64,000 bases of DNA from CAYQLY01 sp964418605 (GCA_964418605.1 CAYQLY010000005.1:96929-160928); one strand, 5' to 3'. Counted from the stretch's first letter, positions 1 through 9,558 are shown. Numbers and translations: made by a program. Notes: generated from the sequence alone by a model not told the origin.

Positions 1-1073
1 AATCACTTCATATTTCTATCGCGCTTTTGACGGGCTCTACAAAACAAGCAGAACGAAAAAAAATAATTCAACAACTTCAAACTGGTGAATTACATTTTAT
101 TGTGGGGACACATGCTTTACTCGAAGATCCTATTCAATTTAAAAATTTAGGACTTTGTATCATCGATGAACAACATCGATTTGGTGTTGCTCAACGTGCT
201 CAGCTCTGGAGTAAAAACGATATGTTTCACCCACATATTTTAGTTATGACAGCTACACCAATCCCTCGCACCTTAGCAATGACCTTATACGGAGATCTAG
301 ACTTGTCTGTGATTGATGAACTCCCATCAGGACGAAAACCAATCATCACCTTACATCGGAATGATGCTTATCGTTTAAAGGTATTTGGATTTTTAAAAGA
401 TCAGATAGAAAAGGGGCGTCAAGTCTATATCATCTACCCACTTATCGAAGAATCAGATCATTTTGATTTAAAAGACCTGATGGACGGATATGAAAGTATT
501 GCGCGTGCATTCCCTGATTATCCACTAAGCATTGTACATGGCCGCATGCGTGCTGAAGATAAAGAGTACGAAATGAAACGGTTTCTAAAAAAAGAAACAA
601 AAATTATGGTAGCAACAACAGTCATCGAGGTAGGCATCAATATACCCAATGCAACAGTAATGGTGATTGAGAATGCAGAAAAATTTGGTCTTTCACAGCT
701 TCATCAACTTCGTGGACGAGTAGGTCGGGGCGCTGATCAATCGTACTGTATTTTAATGACTAAACCTCAACTTTCAGCCGAAGCACGTACACGAATTGAG
801 ACAATGGTAAAAACAACCAACGGCTTTGAAATTGCCGAAGTGGATCTCCAATTACGTGGAGCTGGTGATTTAGCTGGCACACAACAAAGCGGATTAACAA
901 GTTTTCATATTGCTGATCTTCTTCATGATCAAGCACTCTTACTAGCAGCGAGAGAAGAAGCTTCTATAATTGTAGAGAAAGATCCTACATGCACTTTACC
1001 TGAACACGAACCGATTAAGCTATATCTAAATACGGTAGAAAAAAATATACTCACATGGATTCATATTAGTTAA
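1..1073 (+). CDS. recG: ATP-dependent DNA helicase RecG, C-terminal part (cut by window start)
   Basis: RecG unwinds branched DNA and drives fork reversal and Holliday junction processing in the cytoplasm. The reading frame is open from base 3, so the gene starts outside the window; the first in-frame start-like codon (TTG at 27) is internal. Visible helicase motifs are the RecG-type DEAH-box variant DEQHRFGV, motif III MTATPIPRT, and the C-terminal helicase half with VIEVGINIPNA and LRGRVGRG, followed by the GDLAGTQQSG segment that matches the translocation (TRG) region of RecG. The wedge domain and Walker A are missing only because of the window edge. It ends in a normal stop, with a weak hairpin after it. 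Identification is near certain; Mfd is excluded by the DEQHRFGV signature and the C-terminal sequence. Confidence 0.96.
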   Translation, partial: SLHISIALLTGSTKQAERKKIIQQLQTGELHFIVGTHALLEDPIQFKNLGLCIIDEQHRFGVAQRAQLWSKNDMFHPHILVMTATPIPRTLAMTLYGDLDLSVIDELPSGRKPIITLHRNDAYRLKVFGFLKDQIEKGRQVYIIYPLIEESDHFDLKDLMDGYESIARAFPDYPLSIVHGRMRAEDKEYEMKRFLKKETKIMVATTVIEVGINIPNATVMVIENAEKFGLSQLHQLRGRVGRGADQSYCILMTKPQLSAEARTRIETMVKTTNGFEIAEVDLQLRGAGDLAGTQQSGLTSFHIADLLHDQALLLAAREEASIIVEKDPTCTLPEHEPIKLYLNTVEKNILTWIHIS

Positions 1074-1095
1074 AAAAAATCACAGGCACAAAAAG

Positions 1096-1113
1096 AAACC
1101 TCAACTTAGGTTT
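1096..1113 (+). terminator. Weak hairpin after recG
   Basis: Six-base arms (AAACCT / AGGTTT) enclose a 6-nt loop 23 bases after the recG stop. The following T-run is interrupted, so this is at best a weak terminator. Confidence 0.3.
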
Positions 1114-1208
1114 ATTCTACTAAAAGTTTTAATAGATTTGCAATTCATTATGAGGCATTTTATCAATGTCGCGAATGAATTTATATCTTAACTTTATTTT
1201 TAAAAAAC

Positions 1209-2051
1209 ATGAAACATATCGGACTACTTATCTTTTTAGCATTCATTGTTCAAAGCGGATTTTCTCAAAGCCAATCACCTACTCAACAAACCGATCGTAA
1301 AGGAAAGCTCTATTTTTACTGGGGATGGGATAGAAGCTGGTATACTACTTCAAACATTCATTTTAAGGGATCAAATTATGATTTTACATTGGAAAAAGTA
1401 ATAGCCAAGGATCGACAAAGTCCATTCAACCTAAATACATATTTAAATCCAGTATATGCCACTATTCCACAGTACAATTTCAGAATAGGTTATTTTATTA
1501 AAAAAAATTACGATATATCATTAGGGATAGATCATATGAAATATGTTGTGCAAGCAGACCAAGTTGTAAAAGTATCAGGTACTATTAATGACACAGGAAC
1601 AGGATATGACAAAACCTACTCTAACGATGATATTGCTATTAAACCTAATTTTTTGCAATTCGAACATACTGATGGACTAAATTATATTAACGCCGAATTG
1701 AGACGATTTGATGAGCTTATTAAATTAAATAAAGTAAGCATCAATGTGACAGAAGGATTAGGCGCAGGCGCTTTACTTCCACGAACAGATGTAACTCTAT
1801 TAAACAATAGAGAGCATGATGAATTTCATTTGGCTGGCTTTGGTATAGGCGGCATTGTAGGACTCAATATCACATTCTATGATTTCTTATTTATTCAAAC
1901 AGAATTCAAAGGTGGATACATTAATATGCCTGACATTAGAACAACGTATTCTACTTCCGATAAAGCTAATCAGCATTTCTTTTTTACTCAGGCAAACTTG
2001 GTTTTTGGAGCAAACATAAACTTGAAGTGCAAAAAAGCTAACAAAGAATAA
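1209..2051 (+). CDS. Secreted hypothetical protein, probable outer membrane beta-barrel
   Basis: 280 residues. The N-terminus is a signal peptide (MKHIGLLIFLAFIVQSGFSQ, cleavage expected near FSQ-SQ). The rest alternates polar and hydrophobic residues with many aromatics and ends near FFFTQANLVFGANINLKC, similar in style to small outer membrane barrels of Bacteroidota. No named family is recognised, so the barrel assignment is inference from residue pattern. It stands alone between recG and the nucleoside transporter on the same strand, with 135 and 115 bases on either side, and is probably transcribed separately; a near-consensus -7 box (TAACTTTA, 1189-1196) lies 12 bases before the ATG. Confidence 0.75.
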   Translation: MKHIGLLIFLAFIVQSGFSQSQSPTQQTDRKGKLYFYWGWDRSWYTTSNIHFKGSNYDFTLEKVIAKDRQSPFNLNTYLNPVYATIPQYNFRIGYFIKKNYDISLGIDHMKYVVQADQVVKVSGTINDTGTGYDKTYSNDDIAIKPNFLQFEHTDGLNYINAELRRFDELIKLNKVSINVTEGLGAGALLPRTDVTLLNNREHDEFHLAGFGIGGIVGLNITFYDFLFIQTEFKGGYINMPDIRTTYSTSDKANQHFFFTQANLVFGANINLKCKKANKE

Positions 2052-2122
2052 ACTCTATTAAAAGCATGCCTAAAAATGACGACAGATTTTCTATTATCAA
2101 CAAAAATAATAGAAATAAATTG

Positions 2123-2130
2123 TATCTTTG
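2123..2130 (+). promoter_or_regulatory. Bacteroidota -7 promoter element before the nucleoside transporter
   Basis: TATCTTTG matches the TAnnTTTG -7 box of Bacteroidota exactly and ends 36 bases before the ATG at 2167. No clear TTTG -33 box is seen at the usual spacing. Confidence 0.5.
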
Positions 2131-2166
2131 GTTTAATAGTTTTATAACCAAAACACAATTGATTAC

Positions 2167-3399
2167 ATGGAACGATTCATCGGTTTAATAGGAATAATTT
2201 TAATTATTGGGATTGCCTCTCTAATATCTAATAATCGTAAGGCTATAAACTATCGACTTGTCTTTAGTGGAATCGCTCTTCAAATTATAATTGCTGTACT
2301 CGTGCTTAAAGTAAAACCTGTTACCATTTTTTTTCAATTCTTAGGAAAAGGAATGCAAAAAATTGAGCAGTTCGCTAAGTATGGAGCAAACTTTGTATAT
2401 GGCGGTATTGCATCTATCAATTATAAAGGAGAAGTACAAAATTATGACACACCTCATGTTTTTGTTTTTGCCTTCAATATTACCGCTACCATTATTTTAG
2501 TATGTATTCTAGTGGCTATATTTTATCATATCGGGTTAATGCAACGCCTAGTTTCATGGATTGGGAAAGCCATGAATTTTATCATGCGTGTAAGCGGAGC
2601 CGAAGCATTAAGCAATGTAGCCAGTGCTTTTGTTGGACAGGTAGAAGCTCAAGTCATGATTCGACCTTATCTTAAAGGGATGACTAAAAGTGAATTACTT
2701 TCTTCTATGAGTGGAAGTTTAGCTTGTATTGCCGGAGGAATCTTAATTGTGTATGTGAGCATGGGCGCACAAGCAGAATATTTAATAGCTGCTAGTTTAA
2801 TGGCTGCTCCAGGTGCATTAGTGATTTCAAAAATTGTTTTTCCGGAAACAGAAGAATCGCAAACCATGGGCAAAGTAAAATTAGATGTTAAAAGCAGTTA
2901 CAGCAATGTGATCGATGCCATCAGTCATGGTGCTGCGGATGGATTTAAGATTTCGATGAATGTCATTGCAATGCTAATTGGATTTATTGCGCTTATCGCA
3001 TTAGTGAATTGGATTCTTATTCATATTCATCCTACCTTATCACTTGATTATTTATTTGGAAAATTATTTTACCCTTTTGCTTGGGCTATGGGTGTTCCTG
3101 CACAAGATATAAATAATGCAGCTACCTTATTTGGACAAAAACTAACCATCAATGAATTTGTTGCTTTCAAAAATATGACCAGCTCAACTGTTCCTATCCT
3201 AACCCAAAAAGGAACTTTAATCGTAAGCATTGCCATCTGCGGTTTTGCTAATTTCGGTAGTGTAGGTATGCAAATTGGAGGAATTGGTGCATTAGTCCCC
3301 GAGCGACGAGCGGATCTGGCTAAGCTTGGTATGAAAGCTCTACTATGTGGGACATTGGCTTCGTATCTCTCTGCTACTATTGCAGGGATAATCAATTAA
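2167..3399 (+). CDS. CNT-family nucleoside transporter (NupC-like)
   Basis: 410-residue inner membrane protein that probably imports nucleosides by cation symport (concentrative nucleoside transporter family). It has about ten hydrophobic segments, starting with GIILIIGIASLI. The family hallmarks are present: the central region GAEALSNVASAFVGQVEAQV, and the C-terminal signature around GFANFGSVGMQIGGIGALVP followed by ERR. Length fits the family (about 400). The ATG at 2167 follows a consensus -7 box. A small hypothetical gene begins 14 bases after its stop and is probably co-transcribed. Substrate choice (purine versus pyrimidine, H+ versus Na+) cannot be read from the sequence. Confidence 0.93.
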   Translation: MERFIGLIGIILIIGIASLISNNRKAINYRLVFSGIALQIIIAVLVLKVKPVTIFFQFLGKGMQKIEQFAKYGANFVYGGIASINYKGEVQNYDTPHVFVFAFNITATIILVCILVAIFYHIGLMQRLVSWIGKAMNFIMRVSGAEALSNVASAFVGQVEAQVMIRPYLKGMTKSELLSSMSGSLACIAGGILIVYVSMGAQAEYLIAASLMAAPGALVISKIVFPETEESQTMGKVKLDVKSSYSNVIDAISHGAADGFKISMNVIAMLIGFIALIALVNWILIHIHPTLSLDYLFGKLFYPFAWAMGVPAQDINNAATLFGQKLTINEFVAFKNMTSSTVPILTQKGTLIVSIAICGFANFGSVGMQIGGIGALVPERRADLAKLGMKALLCGTLASYLSATIAGIIN

Positions 3400-3413
3400 T
3401 TAACTATTAATTT

Positions 3414-3917
3414 ATGAGCCAAAATATAAACATTTACTTTTGGGAGAATGATTTTCCTCATAAAGAATGGCGAAAAATCATAGATACTTTTACCGGAAAG
3501 TATAACACTCAAAAAAAAGAAACATATACTATCCATTTAGAAAAGCGAAAAGCAGATCAACAAACCTATATAGCAGAATGGGTTATGTATGAAGCAAAAA
3601 ACAATGAATCCTCTTCAGGAACATTATGGATTTCTTTACGCCAATTTACTGAAAATCTATATTGGGGACTTACTGAAAAAAGACCTAATTGGGAAATAGG
3701 ACTTCATTGGAACTCAACTCTCAAGATGACTATTAATCTACCAGAATTAATTTCGTTCTTATATTTTTTAACCTTCAAAAAAGCAATGATTTACGACAGA
3801 CGATTAGATAAATATTTTTTAACTAGTAATGATTATAAAAAAATAAATTCACTTGAATTTGCTACAGAAAAAGAATTAAAAATATTTTTAACCAATAAGG
3901 GGAAAATAGAAGTATAA
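3414..3917 (+). CDS. Hypothetical protein
   Basis: 167 residues, no signal peptide and no recognised family. It begins MSQNINIYFWENDFPHKEWR and is rich in aromatic and charged residues, consistent with a small soluble cytoplasmic protein. A moderately hydrophobic helix (ELISFLYFLTF) lies at about residues 112-122. It follows the nucleoside transporter by 14 bases on the same strand, so it is probably in its operon, and it converges on uvrC with only 5 bases between the stops. Function unknown. Confidence 0.7.
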   Translation: MSQNINIYFWENDFPHKEWRKIIDTFTGKYNTQKKETYTIHLEKRKADQQTYIAEWVMYEAKNNESSSGTLWISLRQFTENLYWGLTEKRPNWEIGLHWNSTLKMTINLPELISFLYFLTFKKAMIYDRRLDKYFLTSNDYKKINSLEFATEKELKIFLTNKGKIEV

Positions 3918-3922
3918 TTTCG

Positions 3923-5713
3923 CTAACTTAATTCCTTTCGCAATACCTCGGCTTTCGCTTTCCCAATTAATTGTATCAACTCTTCTTCCGAAGCAGCCTG
4001 GATATTAGCTACACTTTTATACGTTTTCAATAATTTTTCAATAGTTTTAGGACCTAATCCTGGGATCATTTCCAATTGTGTAGCAATAGCAGACTGACTT
4101 CGTTTTTTACGATGAAACGTAATCGCAAACCGATGCGCTTCATCACGAATTTGCTGTAACAATCGAAGTGATTCTGATTTTTTATCGATATGCAATGGAA
4201 ACGGATCTTCTGGATAATAAATTTCTTCTAACCGTTTAGCTATACCAATCATAGGCATTTTACCATAAAGCCCGAGTTCATGCAAGGCCTTAGCTGCTGC
4301 TGAAAGTTGTCCTTTACCTCCATCAATTACAATCAAATCAGGCAGTGGTTGATTTTCGTCAAGCACACGCTTATACCGACGGTATACGACTTCATGCATG
4401 GAAGCAAAATCATCGGGACCAGAAACTGTTTTAATATTAAAATGGCGGTAATCTTTTTTGGAAGGTCTTCCTTTTTTAAAACACACCATCGATGAAACAG
4501 GTGTTGTACCTTGTAAGTTAGAATTATCAAAACATTCAATATGTTGAGGCAGCACAGAAAGTCGAAGATCATCTTGAAGCTGTGCGAGCACACGTTCAGA
4601 TCGTGGAATATGTTTAAGTGCCTCTTCACGCTTCTCTTTTTTAAAGTATAATACATTTTTTAATGATAAGTCAACCAACATTTTTTTATCCCCTCGCCGA
4701 GGAGTAAAAATAGAAAACACATCATACCTATTTTCCATTTCCAAATTAGTAAGCACTTCTGATGCTTGACTTTGAAAGCGGTGACGACACTCTATTAACA
4801 CAAGCAATGCTACCTCTGTTTCTGTTTCGTCGAGTTTACGTTTCACAACTTGATTAAAACTATATATAAGAGATCCATTGACAATTCGGATATAATTAAG
4901 ATACATGTGTTTTTCATCGGATACCAATGTAATGATATCCGCATCACCACTAAACGCATCCACAACAGCTGATTTTGATTGAAAAGTTTCTAAGGCTTCT
5001 AGTTTTTCTTTTGCTTTTTGTGCTTTCTCAAATTCAAGCTGATCAGCATAAAGTTGCATATAGCGTTGAAAATAAATCTTAACCTCTCTAATATTTCCCT
5101 TTAAAATATGTCGAATCTGCTGAATATCCTGGTCATAATCTTCCTGAGTTTGTAATCCTTCACAAGGTCCTTTGCAATTTCCAACGTGAAATTCCAGACA
5201 TACTTTAAATTTTCTAGATTGAATATTAGACGATGTTAAACTTAAATGACACGTACGAATCGTATACAACCCCTTCAAAAAATCGAGCATCGCACGAAGA
5301 ATCTTAACATTTGTAAATGGACCATAATAATCTCCCTCATTCAAATGACGTTTGCGTGTCACAAAAACTTTAGGAAACGGTTCATGTGCAATACAGATAT
5401 ACGGGTACGATTTATCATCGCGTAAGGCAATATTATATTTAGGTTGATATTGCTTAATAAGTGTGTTTTCTAAAAGCAAGGCATCAAACTCTGTATATAC
5501 AATAGTAAATTCTAAGCGCACAATCTCACTGACCATGCGTTGGGTTTTTCGATTAAGATGCTTCTGCGTAAAATAGCTACTAACGCGGTTTTTTAGATTT
5601 TTAGCCTTGCCGACATAGATGACTTCTTCTTCATGATTATAAAACCGATATACACCTGGTTCGGTAGGAAGAGAAGTAATATCCGTTTTCTTCAATGCTT
5701 GATGCTGTATCAA
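3923..5713 (-). CDS. uvrC: UvrABC excinuclease subunit C
   Basis: 596 residues. UvrC makes both incisions around a DNA lesion in nucleotide excision repair. Domains in order: GIY-YIG nuclease (PGVYRF and VIYVGKAKNLKNRV, about residues 19-50); Cys-rich linker (residues about 150-180); UVR motif binding UvrB (QLEFEKAQKAKEKLEALETF, about 220-240); RNase H-like nuclease with CFDNSNLQGT and VIDGGKGQL; and tandem helix-hairpin-helix at the C-terminus (IPGLGPKTIEKLL). No ATG is available near the 5' end: the frame is closed by a TAA two codons upstream, so translation must start at TTG 5713 or TTG 5695. The Fic gene ends 6 bases upstream on the same strand, so the two are probably co-transcribed. 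Confidence 0.96.
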   Translation of the reverse strand: MIQHQALKKTDITSLPTEPGVYRFYNHEEEVIYVGKAKNLKNRVSSYFTQKHLNRKTQRMVSEIVRLEFTIVYTEFDALLLENTLIKQYQPKYNIALRDDKSYPYICIAHEPFPKVFVTRKRHLNEGDYYGPFTNVKILRAMLDFLKGLYTIRTCHLSLTSSNIQSRKFKVCLEFHVGNCKGPCEGLQTQEDYDQDIQQIRHILKGNIREVKIYFQRYMQLYADQLEFEKAQKAKEKLEALETFQSKSAVVDAFSGDADIITLVSDEKHMYLNYIRIVNGSLIYSFNQVVKRKLDETETEVALLVLIECRHRFQSQASEVLTNLEMENRYDVFSIFTPRRGDKKMLVDLSLKNVLYFKKEKREEALKHIPRSERVLAQLQDDLRLSVLPQHIECFDNSNLQGTTPVSSMVCFKKGRPSKKDYRHFNIKTVSGPDDFASMHEVVYRRYKRVLDENQPLPDLIVIDGGKGQLSAAAKALHELGLYGKMPMIGIAKRLEEIYYPEDPFPLHIDKKSESLRLLQQIRDEAHRFAITFHRKKRSQSAIATQLEMIPGLGPKTIEKLLKTYKSVANIQAASEEELIQLIGKAKAEVLRKELS

Positions 5714-5719
5714 CTGAAT

Positions 5720-7084
5720 TTATTTTAAATTTATATTAAAATCAGTGCTCTTTTTAATCTTTTCAATAAATTCATCTGAACGAAAAAAAAACATTTTTTT
5801 CCCCATATATTTTTCTTTTAAATAACCCAATTGGACTAATTTAAGAAGATCTGTCCTAGCTGTTTGATATACTATTTCAAATTCATTTTTTATTTCTGTA
5901 ATAGTAACTATTTTCTGTGGTTGATTTATAAACAGCTGCACTAATTGAATTTGTCTTTCATTTAATTTTGTTTCGTTTATCAATAAATGAAAAAGCTGCT
6001 CTCTTTCCTTTGACTTTTGGTATACATAATCCTTTAAGCTCTTCAATGCTAAATGCATTGATTTTAAATTATAATCAATAAAGTAAGTTAAATCATTTTC
6101 GTCATACTCTGTATATAAGTAAGCACGTGCATATTGATTAGAAGACTTCAATATAATTCTAGAAATAGATAAATATTCCATTAGCCAATACCCTTTAGAA
6201 ATCATATACCAATAAAAAATAGCACGAGCTGTCCTTCCATTGCCATCCATAAAAGGATGTATATAGCCAATCAAAAAATGTAGAATAATTCCACGAATAA
6301 TAGGATGAATAAAAAGCTCATTTTCTGTTTCAGGAGTATTTATAAAATCACATACTGAGTTCATCAATAATTCAACTCGGCTGTAATCAGGCGGCTGATA
6401 AAACTCTTCCCCTGTTAATCCATCAACTACTCTTACTTCATTAGATTTTCGAAAAGAACCCTCATAGACAACATCGTCTAATGTGTTTTTTGTGATTAAA
6501 GCATGTATTTCAAGCAGAAGTTCTTTTGTTAGTTTTTTATCTTTCATTTCTACAATGTGTTGCATTGTAATATAATTATTAAGAACCATTTTCTCTGAAC
6601 GATTACGTGGCTTTCGCTGACTATGAATCATTTCCTTTGCTACTTCTCGAGTAGTAGACGCTCCTTCTAATTGACTGGATGAAATAGCTTCTTCCATAAT
6701 GGAATTAATTAAAAATCTATTTTTATCTCGCTCAGAGAATATAGACCCAGATTCCAAAGATCCTCCAAAATGTAAATCAAACTCATGGAGGTATTTTTGA
6801 ATTTTAGCAGGAATATTAAACTGAAATTGAAGTTTATGAATAGGTGGAAATTGAAAAATAATACTAGACCTTCTTCTTCTTAATTTTATAAAATGCCAAA
6901 GTATTTTGATATCAACATCATATGGTTTTATTTTTTTTACCTTATGTTTAAAGTCTTCCCAATACGGATAATCTCTATTGTCTATTTTATATAATTCATC
7001 TCTAATATTTAAAGGGAGATTTATTAGCAAATTTTGCTCTTCTTTAGAAGATAATGGTGGAGGAGGAATTTCTGGTTTTTTCAT
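5720..7084 (-). CDS. Fic-family AMPylase with C-terminal winged helix
   Basis: 454 residues. Fic enzymes usually transfer AMP from ATP to Ser/Thr/Tyr of a target protein. The complete catalytic motif HPFMDGNGRTAR is at about residues 276-287. The inhibitory helix motif (S/T)xxxE(G/N) lies N-terminal to it as SSQLEG, near residue 136, which makes this a class II, self-inhibited Fic protein. The C-terminus (about residues 375-440, containing VTITEIKNEFEIVYQTARTD) resembles a DeoR/winged-helix DNA-binding domain. Two long palindromes lie directly before the start codon, so autoregulation is likely (inference). It sits 6 bases upstream of uvrC and may drive its transcription. The target is unknown; no antitoxin gene is nearby, as expected when the inhibitory motif is built in. 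Confidence 0.92.
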   Translation of the reverse strand: MKKPEIPPPPLSSKEEQNLLINLPLNIRDELYKIDNRDYPYWEDFKHKVKKIKPYDVDIKILWHFIKLRRRRSSIIFQFPPIHKLQFQFNIPAKIQKYLHEFDLHFGGSLESGSIFSERDKNRFLINSIMEEAISSSQLEGASTTREVAKEMIHSQRKPRNRSEKMVLNNYITMQHIVEMKDKKLTKELLLEIHALITKNTLDDVVYEGSFRKSNEVRVVDGLTGEEFYQPPDYSRVELLMNSVCDFINTPETENELFIHPIIRGIILHFLIGYIHPFMDGNGRTARAIFYWYMISKGYWLMEYLSISRIILKSSNQYARAYLYTEYDENDLTYFIDYNLKSMHLALKSLKDYVYQKSKEREQLFHLLINETKLNERQIQLVQLFINQPQKIVTITEIKNEFEIVYQTARTDLLKLVQLGYLKEKYMGKKMFFFRSDEFIEKIKKSTDFNINLK

Positions 7085-7087
7085 AAA

Positions 7088-7116
7088 ATCTACTAAATTA
7101 TACTAAATTAGTAGAT
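7088..7116 (-). promoter_or_regulatory. Palindromic operator candidate 1 before the Fic gene
   Basis: Inverted repeat ATCTACTAA ... TTAGTAGAT with an 11-base centre, beginning 4 bases upstream of the Fic ATG. It shares most of its bases with the second palindrome at 7138-7172. Location suggests that bound protein would block transcription or translation start of the Fic-uvrC unit. Confidence 0.6.
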
Positions 7117-7137
7117 AAAATTTAAATAAACAACCAT

Positions 7138-7172
7138 AAAATCTACTAATTCCTACTAAATTAGTAGATTTT
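7138..7172 (-). promoter_or_regulatory. Palindromic operator candidate 2 before the Fic gene
   Basis: Perfect 13-base arms (AAAATCTACTAAT / ATTAGTAGATTTT) around a 9-base centre that itself contains another TACTAA half-site. This is a second direct copy of the 7088-7116 element, centred about 53 bases further upstream. It lies only 17 bases from the end of the PBP1A gene, so it could also act as its terminator hairpin, but the repetition favours an operator. Confidence 0.6.
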
Positions 7173-7188
7173 AATTGTAACCAACTCT

Positions 7189-9495
7189 TTAATTCAAATC
7201 CTCAATTGGCGGATCTTTCGGAATAACATACTCAGAGGAGTCAGATTCGTTTGAAATCTGAATATTCTTATAGCGTTTACAATCTATTTTTTGCAAAATT
7301 TCTTCATTATCTGTTTTAGGAAAATAACCTTTTGTAATATGAAGAGCAGTATCTTGATAAACACGTTTCATGTATAATGCCCATATCGGCATAGCCATGC
7401 GAGATCCTTGTCCATTTTCCAAATCACGAAAGTGAATACTTCGATCTTCACCACCGACCCAAACGCCAGTAGCCAGATCCTTCGTCAACCCAATAAACCA
7501 GCCATCGGATTGATTAGATGTTGTACCTGTTTTAGCCGCTACTTCATTGTACTGAAGGACACCGTAGCGGTATAAACCTAGAGCGGTCCCACCTGCTTCT
7601 TGTGTAGATCCTTTCAGCAGATGTAGCATAAGATAAGCTGTTTCCTCACTGATTGCATCCGTTGATTTAGGTATAAACTGCTGAAGCACATTTCCATTTT
7701 TATCTTCAATTCGATCAATAAAAAAAGGATCAATATGTGTACCTTTATTCGCAAAGGTTGCATAAGCTCCTACCATTTCATAAACGGAGACATCAGTAGA
7801 ACCTAATGCCACAGAAGGAACAGGCTTCAAGTTTTCAGCGCTTATTCCAAGTCTTACAGCAATGCTAATTACATTATTAATGCCTATGCGTTTAAGCAAA
7901 TAAGCAGAAACAGAATTAATGGAACGGCCTAGTCCTTGCCGAATGGATAGCTTATTTCCAGTATATGACTTATCGCTATTATCAGGTGTCCAAACTTCAT
8001 TAGTATGCTCATTAATAATGAACGTAACAGGTGCATCAACGACTTCAAAACAAGGCGAAAACTCATTTTCCATAGCAGCAGCATAGACGAATGCTTTAAA
8101 CGTTGAGCCGCCTTGTCTTTTTCCTTGTTTAACATGGTCATATTTAAAATACTTATAATTAATACCTCCTACCCATGCTTTAATAAAACCTGTTTTAGGA
8201 TCCATCGACATTAATCCTGCATGCAGAAAATGTTTATAATATCTGATTGAATCCATAGGACTCATTAGTGTATCTTTCTCACCTTTCCAAGAAAACACTT
8301 TCATAGGCAAAGGTTTATTCATTGTATTTTGAATAGCCAATGTATCTTCGCCATAGATATCTTTTAATTGCTGATAACGCTCTGTTCGTTTAGCTGCTTG
8401 CTCAATGAATCGAGGAATTTCGACCATATGTTCATCGACCCATGGATTTCTATCTTTCCAATGTTGAAAAAAATGATTTTGCAAATCAGCCATATGTTCA
8501 TCCACAGCTTCTTCAGCATACTTTTGCATACGAGAATCTATGGTTGTATATATTTTAAGACCATCGGCAAATAAATCATAGCCATGTTTTTCACACCAAC
8601 CCAACAAATAATTACGAACAACTGTTCTAAAATAAGTAGCCAATCCCTCATCATGCGCATCACTACTCATAAGTAATTCAATGGGTAATGCTTGAAGAGA
8701 GTCTAGCTCTTCACGTGTCATATAATCGTATCGGTATAATTGATGCAATACTGTATTTCGTCTTTCAAAAGCAGACTTAGGATTTGTACGTGGATTATAA
8801 CGCGTAGGTGCTTTCAATAAGCCAACCAATAAAGCCGCTTCTTGTCTATTCAAACTATCCGGTGTGCGGTTAAAATACGTTTTAGCTGCTACCTTAATAC
8901 CAAATGCATTATTACCAAAATCCACTGTATTAAGATACATGGACATAATCTCACGTTTAGTATAGGATCGTTCGATACGGACAGCCGTAAGCCACTCTTT
9001 TGTTTTTAGTATAAATGTACGAACAAGAGGTACTTGGCTTAATAAGCCTTTATATTGTGCGCTTCTGGTATCAAAAAGATTTTTAGCCAACTGCTGAGAA
9101 ATGGTACTTCCACCACCTGAACTTTCTTGTCTCAACAAAATAGTTTTAAAAAAAACACGAAACAACCCACGAAAATCAATACCCGAATGACTTTCAAACC
9201 GCGCATCTTCCGTGGCCAAGAGAGCCTCTACCACATTGGGAGAGATATGCTCATACTCAATAGGACTTCTATTTTCACGAAAATATTTTCCTATCAAAAT
9301 ACCGTCGGTAGAATAAAGCTCAGAGGATAAATCTTTCGTAGGATTTTCTAATGCCTGAAAATCAGGCATCTTACCATACAGATTAAATAGATTAATATTA
9401 ACCGTATAGATGTAAATAAAAATCAATAGAAAAAAAGCACAGAAAGCAATCCATAACGCTTTGCTTATTCTAATGTAGATAGGCTTCTTGTTCAT
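7189..9495 (-). CDS. mrcA: Penicillin-binding protein 1A (bifunctional transglycosylase/transpeptidase)
   Basis: 768 residues from the ATG at 9495; the longer frame would need a TTG at 9507. Class A PBPs polymerise and cross-link peptidoglycan in the periplasm. A short cytoplasmic N-terminus is followed by one membrane anchor (ALWIAFCAFFLLIFIYIYTV). The GT51 glycosyltransferase domain shows EDARFESHSGIDFRGL and GGSTISQQLAKNLF. The transpeptidase domain shows SxxK as GGSTFKAF, SxN as SINSVS and KTG as AAKTGTTSNQSDGW. Length and order are those of PBP1A of Bacteroidota. It is transcribed toward the Fic gene with 104 bases between. Confidence 0.95.
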   Translation of the reverse strand: MNKKPIYIRISKALWIAFCAFFLLIFIYIYTVNINLFNLYGKMPDFQALENPTKDLSSELYSTDGILIGKYFRENRSPIEYEHISPNVVEALLATEDARFESHSGIDFRGLFRVFFKTILLRQESSGGGSTISQQLAKNLFDTRSAQYKGLLSQVPLVRTFILKTKEWLTAVRIERSYTKREIMSMYLNTVDFGNNAFGIKVAAKTYFNRTPDSLNRQEAALLVGLLKAPTRYNPRTNPKSAFERRNTVLHQLYRYDYMTREELDSLQALPIELLMSSDAHDEGLATYFRTVVRNYLLGWCEKHGYDLFADGLKIYTTIDSRMQKYAEEAVDEHMADLQNHFFQHWKDRNPWVDEHMVEIPRFIEQAAKRTERYQQLKDIYGEDTLAIQNTMNKPLPMKVFSWKGEKDTLMSPMDSIRYYKHFLHAGLMSMDPKTGFIKAWVGGINYKYFKYDHVKQGKRQGGSTFKAFVYAAAMENEFSPCFEVVDAPVTFIINEHTNEVWTPDNSDKSYTGNKLSIRQGLGRSINSVSAYLLKRIGINNVISIAVRLGISAENLKPVPSVALGSTDVSVYEMVGAYATFANKGTHIDPFFIDRIEDKNGNVLQQFIPKSTDAISEETAYLMLHLLKGSTQEAGGTALGLYRYGVLQYNEVAAKTGTTSNQSDGWFIGLTKDLATGVWVGGEDRSIHFRDLENGQGSRMAMPIWALYMKRVYQDTALHITKGYFPKTDNEEILQKIDCKRYKNIQISNESDSSEYVIPKDPPIEDLN

Positions 9496-9558
9496 AAAAT
9501 GAGTCAATGCAATGAAACAAATTTAGAAAAATAGATAGTATATAGTATATTATATACT

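Noticed and set aside
3069..3395. Open frame of 108 codons antisense to the nucleoside transporter gene
   Set aside because: Fully inside a well-supported gene on the other strand; composition mirrors the complement of its codons and no family is recognised.
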